Shown: positions 55,401 through 64,000 of the stretch, in pieces
Numbering within the stretch: the stretch's first letter is position 1
Layout of the letters: each line of letters begins with the position of its first letter
NCBI RefSeq assembly: GCF_000224145.3
Contig: NC_020166.2
Location: 7,774,050 to 7,838,049, forward strand
Length of the DNA: 64,000 bases
DNA from: Ciona intestinalis
Taxonomy: Eukaryota; Chordata; Ascidiacea; Phlebobranchia; Cionidae
Direction: 5' to 3'
The notes under the pieces: generated by a model
What the model saw: the letters and a program-made list of their open reading frames with translations, nothing else
The model's database searches: none
Told to the model about the DNA's origin: nothing
Program-made: the position numbers and the translations under genes

Positions 55401-56107
55401 ATCATTGTTAATTGTTTGAAACACGAAGGTATTTGGATGTTATGTTCTAAATGCGTCCCGTCTTCTCCTATACTCTAATTTAGATCACAATTAGATTACA
55501 CAAAATTTGCAGTGACAAAAGGCAACTAAATCGAAACAATGCATTACTTTATTACTTTTACCACTTACACCCTGTTTATGTTTCAGCTATCTGCCGAACG
55601 TCATTTTGATTTTATTCCTGCGTTACCTCGCTGATAATACAGACCCCGTTATTTCGGATCTACAGCGTTATGTAGTTTTGTATCCACTCTGTGATTTGGC
55701 TGACACCCCATCATTTAAAGACAGCAATGAAGAAGGACTAGAAACTTCTCTAGCGGCAATTGTACTTTTCGGGGTAAGTAGTGTCATGTTTTCTAGCTGA
55801 TGATTGGTACAAAAAATAACTGTCTTTGTACCCTCATGCAAAGATACAGTACTATGGGGTAAGATGGGACACCTTTAGCACATAAAGTCCGAACATCCTA
55901 ATCGTGTTTTAAACAATTAATAACAGTCTATGGGGGTCGCCGGGACACGGTTTTATAACTCTGTAAATATTCTTTGTTTACTACCAACTGGGTGGAGAAA
56001 ATAAAATGAAAGGGTGTCCCATCTTCCCCCACCCTACATATATAAATTACAATTTTTCATTGTAGAATAAAGCTTTTTTTATTTTCGGCAAACGACCAGA
56101 TATTTAA
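52467..56107 (+). CDS. Seven-hydrophobic-segment membrane protein A, about 356 residues
   Basis: Unrecognised; possibly a far-diverged receptor. Exons: 52467-52647, 52739-52918, 53342-53454, 53848-53927, 53987-54079, 54747-54941, 55587-55773 and a tentative 56066-56107. Phases agree through exon 7. Hydrophobic segments: SMLVAASVISILICGSVVSY, LFTSLTHFLLATGYILYGAF, YLLSFLFHISALSSVGTSYI, LCSFIVILLATLISTTITA, LLLTSSYIILIIQPILRVI, VVDYVWCYLPNVILILFLRY and TSLAAIVLFG onward. The VWCYLP element recalls TM6 of rhodopsin-like receptors, but the loop of about 75 residues after segment 1 (with NSS and NTT sites) does not fit that class and there is no NPxxY. An alternative last exon starts at 56100 and stops at 56168. 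Confidence 0.7.
52937..53160 (+). mobile_element. MITE copy with extended right part
   Basis: Left end TATAGTAGGGGGAGATGGGA. The right part carries a doubled ATATGTGCTAAAGGTAT-like stretch. In intron 2 of gene A. Confidence 0.6.
53150..53300 (+). repeat. SINE fragment
   Basis: AATCACCCACAAAGTTGCAC and CTCGCGAGGATAAAATA are SINE tail sequence. Confidence 0.45.
53565..53820 (-). mobile_element. Chimeric MITE, young left and old right end
   Basis: Starts TATAGTAGGGTGGGGGAAGA but ends in the older form TAACGTTATCCCATCTTACC. A TTTTTATAACCGTA stretch is doubled inside. In intron 3 of gene A. Confidence 0.6.
54521..54716 (-). mobile_element. Full-length MITE
   Basis: Left end AGAGCAGGTTGGGGAAAGAT, right end TCCCCCCACTCTACTG. 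It ends 30 bases before exon 6 of gene A. Confidence 0.7.
55035..55230 (-). mobile_element. Old MITE copy
   Basis: Internal TTACTACCAAATGGGATAA and right end TTACCCCACCCTACCAT. Confidence 0.5.
55287..55482 (+). mobile_element. MITE copy
   Basis: Internal TTTTTATTCTATTTTCTTAA and TGCGTCCCGTCTTCTCC. In intron 6 of gene A. Confidence 0.6.
55847..56040 (-). mobile_element. Full-length MITE
   Basis: Left end AGTACTATGGGGTAAGATGG, right end CATCTTCCCCCACCCTACAT. In the last intron of gene A. Confidence 0.7.
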
Positions 56108-56839
56108 ATGCTTAGCAAAAAGTACTAGGAGTTCACTTTGTTTTTCAAATAACTACTTATTTATTTGATGTAAATATTCTGTTTTTAAACATACTATATA
56201 AATGAATGGCTTTAGTTATGTACATTGTTAACCTTTTTGTTTATTATTATTATTATGATTCTAACTTGCTGTACTGTAACAAAATTAGAAAAAAACCTAT
56301 GTTTTAACATATACACTTAGGCTGTAAGCTGTGGTTGTCAACTGTACATTGCTCTTTTCCATCTCGGTTATTTTACTCACTCAACTACACGAAATAGAAG
56401 ATACGAGAATTTCGAAAATATCACCAATGATGAAATTTTTCACACAAATTAAAACTGGAACCATGACAAATTGATTGTAATCATGCGTGGATGCAAAGAA
56501 CTCGAGAGTCCAGTTTTGTATAACGAGTTATAACACTCACGATGAATGTTGGGCTATTTCTCCTTTTCAGTTAGAAGTTTTTATCTGACACATCTGCTGA
56601 GATATGGATGATATAAAAATGTAAACGGTTAACTATATTCTGCATTGGCATGCAGTAGTTATTGTCAAAACGCCCCCGCGCATGATCAAATCAGAAAAAA
56701 AAGTGTGAGTACAGTGAACTATGTAGGTCACGTAACACCTGGGTGGCCAAAAATGACCCTAAAGCTAATAAAAAGTGTTTCTATAAATATAGATAACCCC
56801 TTGACAACACTGTATCGTAAAATGTTTGAAACTTGCTCA

Positions 56840-56992
56840 ATGTTTGAAACTTGCTTAATGTGTTTTAATCACTTAACAGCAGTCGTGAGGATACGGTTTT
56901 TTAAGTCTTTAAATGTTTTTTGTTTACTACCAAACGTGACGAAAAATAAAATGAAGAGGTGTCCCATCTTACCCTACCCTACTATATACATA
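56840..56992 (-). mobile_element. MITE missing its left end
   Basis: GTCGTGAGGATACGGTTTT to the right end TTACCCTACCCTACTATA. Confidence 0.6.
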
Positions 56993-57551
56993 TTGTTTTA
57001 TTTTAATAAGGGCCAATACCTAATTTCGGGCGGCCTGAGTTAATTGCTAATCAATATTCCGAAAAAATGACAATTTATAAAAATATTATTTTGTGATTTA
57101 TTATTATATTGGTGTGGCATTACAACTATCATTTTAATTGCCGTTTTCGCTCAAGTCGTAATACAGGGTAACAACAGTAAACAAATAAATCAACTGCAAT
57201 TCGTTAAGGTGCAATCTTACTTCTAGATAATATCTTTTGGCATTCGAACTGTGACTTTGAAAAACGTTAAGTTGTTTTTTTATAGTTAAACTTGATTTAC
57301 GTAACTGCATCTCCAAAATCCTTATAAAAATTGCTCACGCGTAACAGGCATCGAGCGTTCATTGATGCAATAAAAATAGAGTATAAATATAGCAAACCGG
57401 CGGGAAACACTAGGAATACCGGTTTAGGCTTGATTCGTACCTGATGGTTCTAACAATTAAAAGCCACGGCCTACTAGAGATATCTCTAACAGGCGGTGCA
57501 TAGGCTTGTAGCGTACTCAACATTTAGTTTTTCCGGTTTTTCGCAATCTAT

Positions 57552-57750
57552 ATCTAGTAAGGTGGGAAAGATGAGACACCTTTTAATTCGATTTTCTCGC
57601 CCCATTTGGTAGTAAACCAAGAATACTTAAATTTTAAAGAATTATATAACCGTATCCCTACGACTCTAGCAAACCATTGCTAATTTTTTTAAAACAAGAT
57701 TAGGGTACTTGAATATTATATGCTAAAGGTATCTATCTTACCCCACAGAA
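57552..57750 (+). mobile_element. MITE copy
   Basis: Left end TAGTAAGGTGGGAAAGATGA, right end ATCTTACCCCACAG. Confidence 0.65.
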
Positions 57751-58083
57751 CAACATGTATGCTTATGTTTGTTTATTGTTTTAGATTTTATATTATATGA
57801 TCTCATATACGTGCAAAACATAAAAGCTGTGTTCTTCAACATTTTATAACAAGTCGTTAGTATTAAATATAACGATTTGAAAAATTATTAAAAACGAATT
57901 GCAATATATAATTTTATAGTACTTGTTTTTAGTGCAAAACCGGTCAAAACAGGTAATTCGACTTGAATCATAAAGGTTAAAACAGTTTCAGATAAATGAC
58001 AAGTTGTACCAGTTTACCTGGAAAAGTGTTTTGAAGATACGAAAAAGTGATAAAACGGATAGATGACACATAATTGAATCAGA

Positions 58084-59873
58084 TCAGACCGTCACGTTTG
58101 TATCATTTTCTTGGCGTGCGGAAATGGCTCTGACGAACTTAAAAACTTCCGCGAGAAAAATGAACGTCATACCCAGGCCAAGTACGACATGGTACACAGC
58201 ATTGTGGTTGAATGCGTCTGGAAAAGGACAACCCAGCTGTTTGAAAGCGTTGTCCCCACTGCATTTTGACGTAAAACTAAACTGGATGCTGCCGCTACAA
58301 AGTACAACCCACGCCCCGATTGAACGAAGTGTTCTGATTAAGGATTTTGAAAACGAATCACAGCGACTTGTTTTGCGAGGGCATCGCTTTTGCAAGGGCA
58401 AACACAACGCGTTTTGAGCTCCTATGGTAAAACCTGTTTTCTTCGGAAACGATTCGTTCCATTTCAGATGTGACAGAACGAGATACGTCACCACCATGGC
58501 GTATATGAAGACACAGATACCCAAAAGTGGAACTGCAGCGTCCATTCCCCACATTTCAGTATAATTGACCTGACTCACAGCCTGACTCGAAAAGCCACCA
58601 AAATCAACAGGCATGGTAGTAATGCTGTCCAAGTCGTCTCCAAATCGAGAGGACTCATTATCCGTATCCAATGTCACATATGTGGTTACTTCAGTGCCCC
58701 CATTCCCTGACATTTCTGTTATGGTTGCTTCGCTATACCCTTTAGAATTTTGCATTAGATGAGAAATTCGTTTAGCGTCAGTGTTTAAGTCAGCGACGAA
58801 GGAAAATATGTTCCAACCATGGTACACTGTGTTAATTGCAGTCACAACAACAGAGAGTAATATTATAACTCCCCCGACGATTGAACACCATTTACTGCTT
58901 GTCGGATTGTTCGGTTCATAATCCTGTAAAAATGATACAGTTAATATAGAATAGGTGAGGAAAGGTATGGGTCATCTTTTCAGTAAACGAAAAACATTCA
59001 ATGAGTTATCAAACTGTGTCCTCACGACTCCCATAGATCGTTTTTAATTGTTTAAAAAAGGATCAGGACATTTATATACTATGTGCTAAAGGTGTATCAT
59101 CTGCCCAACTCTACTATACAATACATGTGGAGTCAGAGATAAAACAAAACTGAAAATAATTCCCAGTGTATGCTTACCCGCGTTCTTTTGGTGTTATCAG
59201 CCTGTAGCAGAACCTCTGATGAAGTGACATTTAACTCATAACTTTGGTTGCTTTCTTTGGACGAAGATCGTTCCCTGCTTTGTTTATCCTCGTCTAAACC
59301 CGCTTCTATCTCTTCTATGAAAACATACCGCACCATCAAAAGAAAACACGCGGCCACAAAACCGCCGAATATATTAGCGAGTTGCCAGCTCACAAAAGAC
59401 AGAAGAAGCGCTCGCCTAGCAGATACTGTACTGGTAAGAATCATTAACGGATCTGTGCTTGTGCTGCTGTAATCTGCCGTTGTTTGTGCCCATTCATGTG
59501 TGGAACCACCGAGAATATGCATGATTCCGCACAAACCGAACATCAGACTAGTTAAGAGTAACAGCGGCACTGCTGACGAATTTTGCCAAGATTCCTGGGA
59601 ATTTTGCCGCTCCTGGCTGGAGGCGGGGGATAACCCTAGTGCGAGAAAATCCGTTTCCACGTTTTCCGTTCGATTGCTCAAATTTGCTGACGTGTCAAAT
59701 GTTGAATTCGCTATTTTATTGGATTTCTGCCTACGAGCAGCACGCTTTGAGAAAATTGCAATTCCCAATAAAACTACTGAGTATAGGATCAGTATTCCAC
59801 CGATGACGTAATCAGTGACGTAAGTGGCTGTCGAGTCATCAACTCCACGATGATACAGCAATTTTCGCATCAT
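58084..59873 (-). CDS. Seven-hydrophobic-segment membrane protein B, 511 residues
   Basis: Unrecognised. Two exons, 59178-59873 and 58084-58923, phase 0. Segments in order: YVIGGILILYSVVLLGIAIF, VPLLLLTSLMFGLCGIMHIL, the stretch holding FGGFVAACFLLMVRYVF, WCSIVGGVIILLSVVVTAIN, VPLLGICVFIYAMVVTYLVL, LRSIGAWVVLCSGSIQFSF and VYHVVLGLGMTFIFLAEVF. Long loops after segments 1, 3 and 4 carry many Ser/Thr and N-glycosylation sites. Cysteine-bearing CSGDNAFKQLGCPFPDAFNHN before segment 7 is the most distinctive motif. The ATG at 59873 gives MMRKLLYHRG. Segment spacing and a few motifs resemble protein A, its tail-to-tail neighbour. No enzyme motif is visible. Confidence 0.8.
58945..59117 (+). mobile_element. 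MITE in the single intron of gene B
   Basis: Left end AGGTGAGGAAAGGTATGGG, right end TGCCCAACTCTACTATA. It fills most of the 254-base intron. Confidence 0.65.
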
Positions 59874-60271
59874 TTTTCGCTTAACTGGTTTCTATATAAA
59901 ATAAAACACAAACGTATAAATACTACCGACCTAACTTTTTAAATGTTTTCAGAATAAACACATGTACGTCAGTCACGCCCATTATCTCCTCGAACTGGCT
60001 AGTGGTTATGTTCTATTCTGCGCGGGCGATGCCTTATGACAGCAGCGTGATATGGATGCCATGGGACCACACATTTTAGCCAGAGATGCCCGTACACTAT
60101 AAGATTCACATTATAAAATTAATCAGGTATTTACAAAAACTCTCCTTTTGAATATTTATCTAGATATCACAAGAGATTATAAGCGCCCTAGGCAAAGTTG
60201 CTGAACAACAAAACATGCAAATTCCGCAGTAACCCTGTTGTATTATATTATCCCATAACTTAACTACGCAA

Positions 60272-60469
60272 TATGTGGTAAGGTGGGAAAAGATGGGATA
60301 CTTCTTTATTCCATTTTCTTGACCCATTTGGTTCAAAGGCGTTCAAAGAATTACGAAACCGTATCTTCGCGACTCCCATAAGCTGCTGTTGGTAATTGTT
60401 GTTTAAAACACGATCAAGATATTTAAATATTTTGCGCTAAAGGTGTCCCTTCTTCCCCAACCGACCATA
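60272..60469 (+). mobile_element. Full-length MITE
   Basis: Left end GGTAAGGTGGGAAAAGATGG, right end TTCTTCCCCAACCGACCATA. Confidence 0.7.
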
Positions 60470-61027
60470 AACGTTCAATTTATATTATTTTTGACTCGTC
60501 GAATTTAAGTATCAACACAAGGCTGTATCAAACACATCTAATACTTTTATGTATTACATAATCTGTTTAAGTCTTTAAAATTTCGACTCAATTTACGTCT
60601 GGTAAAGTTTTCCGGTATACTGTTACTCTATCCACTTTTCCTTCATATCTGACACACGTAACAAATCCTTTCGCTTTTTATCCTCGCAAAGAAAACCGCG
60701 TTGGTCGGCGTAAGCCTCAATAATTGCCCAGGGCACTACCTTTCACACGCAAAATATTTAACCTATGTGACATAAAACTACTTGGAAATTGTGCAATATA
60801 AAAGTTCGTGTGTAAGTTTTTGAATTTATTGTTTACTTTCATATGTATGTAATATAGTTTAAGCATGCTGTGTATGTACTGTGTTTTGTGGATGTTAATT
60901 CTTTTTACGTCGATGTTTCAATAATTTGATTTCCGCTAACGTTTATGTTAGGTTATACAAACATGTGCGCATGTATATGAATGCAACGTTTATAATGACG
61001 TAAATGTTATATTTATACAATCAGTTA

Positions 61028-61205
61028 TATAGTAGGGTGGGGAAGATGGGACGCCAAATATCCTGATCATGTTTTTAACAATTAACAAACGGACTGTGGA
61101 AGTGGTAAGGATACGGTTTTATGTATATCTTTAAATGTTTTTTGTTTACTACCAAAATGGAACGAGAAAGTAAAAAGATGTCCCATTTTACCCCACCCCA
61201 TTATA
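61028..61205 (-). mobile_element. MITE copy with a short internal deletion
   Basis: Left end TATAGTAGGGTGGGGAAGAT, right end TTTACCCCACCCCATTATA. The segment just after GGGACGCC is missing. Confidence 0.8.
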
Positions 61206-62069
61206 CCATCATTATGCGCTTGATGTGTGTTGATATACTTTTGTATTCATTCAAAAAAACCAATGACCTTTATTAGATCTGTGAACCGATCAGTTCTCAC
61301 GGGCGGTTACAACATGTTTATTTCTTATTCGTGTACTCATATAAAAGGAAGGTTCCTTGGTCGTCTTGCGGTTTGACTATCTGTACCATAATTCTCATTA
61401 CGCCAGTGCTTCCGTGCTATTGTCTCATGATTCATGAATTCACTGCCCGCAAAATGCTTTTTAAAAACTGTCTATATCCGGCGTGCGTGGCTCTACGTCA
61501 ACGATGGTTAAAGTGTCTTGAATTTTGTTTTTGGGAACCTAGTGTACGTATATAAAAGGCTTTATACAGGTCGTAGAAGCTAATTTTAAACGGTTAAAAT
61601 TAATCTGCGTGATAAGAATCGCATAGACGTATACGAGGGTACAATTATCTTTACTGGGTCATAATAAAATATTTATATAAAAGTTGAAACAAACCAAATA
61701 TTAAACGTTTCAAACTTTATAAACGAAAAATATTTTAAATGCAATTTGCTTAAAAAAAACTGTTAAAATTACCAACGAACTTTTCCGTTTAAAAATATTC
61801 ATGTTTTCCTAATTATAAGTCCCATTTTTTGCGGGATATGTGCGGCAAAAAAACTTCGTGAGAAAATACAACACCGATTTATCGTAACGTGTTTTTTAGT
61901 TGCTATAGGTTTGCACGCTGTATTTACTAATGGTATAGAAGCGTATAAACACAACTTTAACGCTGGTATATAGTTGCGGTTCATAGTTCCCATGGGGGGC
62001 TTACTTTACATGAAACTATATAGAGTCTACATATGTTTTTAAATGGACGATTCAAGTTCTAAAATAATA

Positions 62070-62253
62070 GAGTATAATGTGGGGTAAGATGGAACAGTTT
62101 TAGCGATTAATATCCAAATATCATGATCGTTTTTTAAACAATTAACCATGGTCCATGAAAGCCGTGAGGATACTGTTTTAATGTTCTTAGTTTACTACTA
62201 AACGGGACGAAAAAAATATAACAAAAAGGTGTTTAATCTTCCCCACCCTACTA
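62070..62253 (-). mobile_element. MITE copy
   Basis: Left end TATAATGTGGGGTAAGATGG, right end TTCCCCACCCTACTATA. Confidence 0.7.
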
Positions 62254-62968
62254 TACTTGTACAGTAAAATTAAATTTTTGTCTCATGTAATTGTATATAT
62301 GGTTTCGAAATTTACAGCGTATATTCTTATCATGGTATTTACAATACAAAACTACATTTCGTTTTCGCTTTCGGCGATTATTCTGGTGCCTATTCTATTA
62401 CACAATACGCCATATAACTTTAATCTGATTACACGTTAAAGTATTAGCATTACATTTTTGATACAAATATCTGTCAGTGCGGTACCAGACACGTGCTCTC
62501 GCCTAAACAGGTTTCAAACTGGTTAAAGAATCTGGTTTAACCTAACATCAAAATTTCCATGGTATTAGGTATATGATAGTGCGCCGTAATTAAATGATAG
62601 CGGAATTAAAAACTGGTTCTTAAAAGTGGTACACAGCATGTACATACGAATTAAAAAAGAAAACCTGTAAAATTGTTATTTTTCGCATTTTATATTTTTC
62701 TTTTCGAATATATTACTGAAGATCCGATTATTTAAAGTTTTTCAAACATCAAAGACAAGGGAATTAGCAGCGAAACGGCATATATTTAAAACATGCTATA
62801 CGGGTAAAAATTATACTTGCGTTAAAAGGTCAAATATTAGCATGAACGTTAAACCCAGATTACACACTCAAACCATGAATTCAATCCTATATAAGAATGT
62901 TAAAAATGTTTATAATACTTTAATCTCTGGGAAATTTTTACAAAAACATGCAACTTATGTTATCTGTA

Positions 62969-63163
62969 TATATAGTAGGTCGGGGGAAGATGAGACACCC
63001 TTAGCACAAAAATATCCGAAAGATCGCGTTTTAAACAATTAACAAAAGTCTATGAGAGTCACAAAGATACGGTTTTAGAATTATTTGAATTTTTTTGTTT
63101 ACTATTAAATGTGACGATAAAATAGAATGATAAGGTGTCCCATCTTCTCCCACCCTGCTATAC
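62969..63163 (-). mobile_element. Full-length MITE
   Basis: Left end TATAGTAGGTCGGGGGAAGA, right end TCTCCCACCCTGCTATA. Confidence 0.75.
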
Positions 63164-63556
63164 AACTTTACCTGAAAAATATTTTTGCGTCAAATCGGTT
63201 TTGCCTAACAAAAAGTTTATTTATTCCTTTCAAACACAGTAACAGAATTAATTTAACAGCGAAAATGTTGAAATAAGCAGCAAAACGACGCTCGTTAAAA
63301 AACACGCTATAACAATTACTCAAAAAAGCGGTTACTGAACCTAAAATGCGGTATGATTGTTTTCTGAGATATAAAACGGTAACGGAATGCAAACGAAAAG
63401 TGGAACAAATTGATCATCCACGGGTGTAACGTCAATTTAAGTGTCATATAATTCCGAAAAGAGCTATACTAGTTTTTCGGTTTAATATTAAAATGATTAC
63501 TTTGTAAAACTGGTTAGGATATATTTACGATTTCAAGCGAAGCCGTAAGTAAAGCT

Positions 63557-63725
63557 TTAATAACCAGTCCAGCAACAATTCATGCCCTGGGCCATTCTTG
63601 TCGGCGTATCGTCTGTAATGTTGTATACTGTGTAGTCAGATACACATTTCTTTGTGGTTTCGTATGTTAGGGTTGAACAAATAGCAAACGTATTATCTGA
63701 TAATACAAAGAGACCACATTTCAGG
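63557..63725 (-). CDS. Possible last exon of a secreted or surface protein
   Basis: After an acceptor-like TTCTTCAAACAG the frame reads LKCGLFVLSDNTFAICS, KKCVSDYTVYN and MNCCWTGY to the stop, with five cysteines. Codon use looks ordinary. Upstream exons would lie beyond the right edge. Not recognised. Confidence 0.33.
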
Positions 63726-64000
63726 CTGTTTGAAGAATTTTCCATTAAAGAACATATAAAAGTACGATAGGACTAAAAAATAATATGTGCCCTAATTTTT
63801 TTTTTAAAGTAACATTTATATTTGCGATTCTGCATACCAAATTAGAATAAAACAATATACCTTTAACAGTACAAAACTTTCATTAATGTAACCCTGCATT
63901 TATTTGCAAATGTTTGCATTTCCGCCTTATAAAGGTTAGATGTAGTACATCATTTCTTTGAGGGCGTTGAATTGTTTATCGATGTTTAAAATACGTACAT

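Larger units (their letters stand above)
56108..58083. other. Intergenic between the two 7TM genes (tail to tail)
   Basis: Both 3' UTRs, MITEs at 56840 and 57552, and a motif at 57468-57490 (CGGCCTACTAGAGATATCTC) also found at 6530. A TATA-like GAGTATAAATATAG at 57380 has no gene attached that I can see. Confidence 0.5.
59874..63556. other. Repeat-dotted spacer, no gene supported
   Basis: MITEs at 60272, 61028, 62070 and 62969. Between them is AT-rich sequence with short open frames that lack signals, splice partners or family motifs. The first part should hold the promoter of gene B. Confidence 0.5.

Noticed and set aside
61331-61555. 74-residue plus-strand frame with cysteines
   Set aside because: No signal peptide, splice partner or match; likely chance.
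1-64000. CRISPR arrays, prokaryotic operons, LTR or other virus-like elements
   Set aside because: The DNA is clearly animal, with introns and SINE/MITE repeats. I saw no spaced repeat array, no reverse transcriptase, integrase or capsid frame, and no long terminal repeats.

Overview
The window looks like nuclear DNA of a sea squirt, most likely Ciona intestinalis/robusta or a close relative. It is AT-rich, with short exons and short introns. It carries a precursor whose core matches what I recall of the Ciona antimicrobial peptide Ci-PAP-A. It is also littered with about 50 copies of a 130-200 bp inverted-repeat element plus tRNA-headed SINEs, which resemble the published Ciona families Cimi-1 and Cics-1. 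Family names come from memory and no search was run. Two runs of 50 N mark assembly gaps (25918-25967 and 34165-34214). Layout: 0.2-19.5 kb holds two betaine-homocysteine methyltransferase (BHMT) genes in inverted orientation (minus 274-3258, running off the left edge; plus 15115-19480) on either side of a complete 14-exon SLC5 sodium/solute symporter gene (plus 5265-13655). The BHMT promoters and some introns are still alike, so this is a duplication with later sequence exchange. From 21.4 to 26 kb lie small secreted-peptide genes on the minus strand: a Ci-PAP-A-like precursor and two tandem copies of a two-cysteine peptide. From 26.9 to 35.2 kb a complete UBE2M (NEDD8 E2) gene on minus is divergent from a dynamin/EHD-like GTPase gene on plus, in which one exon appears twice around an assembly gap. 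From 36.3 to 41.6 kb there is a 54-residue membrane microprotein (minus), an intronless 476-residue protein of unknown function (minus), and YRDC (plus), for which I find an upstream exon that adds a mitochondrial-type leader. From 45.7 to 51.0 kb is a class II cytokine receptor with a long signalling tail. From 52.4 to 59.9 kb two unrecognised seven-hydrophobic-segment proteins lie tail to tail and may be distant relatives. The last 4 kb is mostly repeats, with a possible terminal exon at the right edge. How the genes may fit together: the BHMT/SLC5 block would suit osmolyte or methyl-donor metabolism if the transporter carries a polyol or similar solute, which is inference. The peptide cluster and the cytokine receptor are innate-immunity genes. 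UBE2M and YRDC are housekeeping genes and each shares a short intergenic promoter with a divergent neighbour. All multi-exon models were built by eye from GT/AG sites, reading-phase agreement and remembered vertebrate homologues. No transcript was available.
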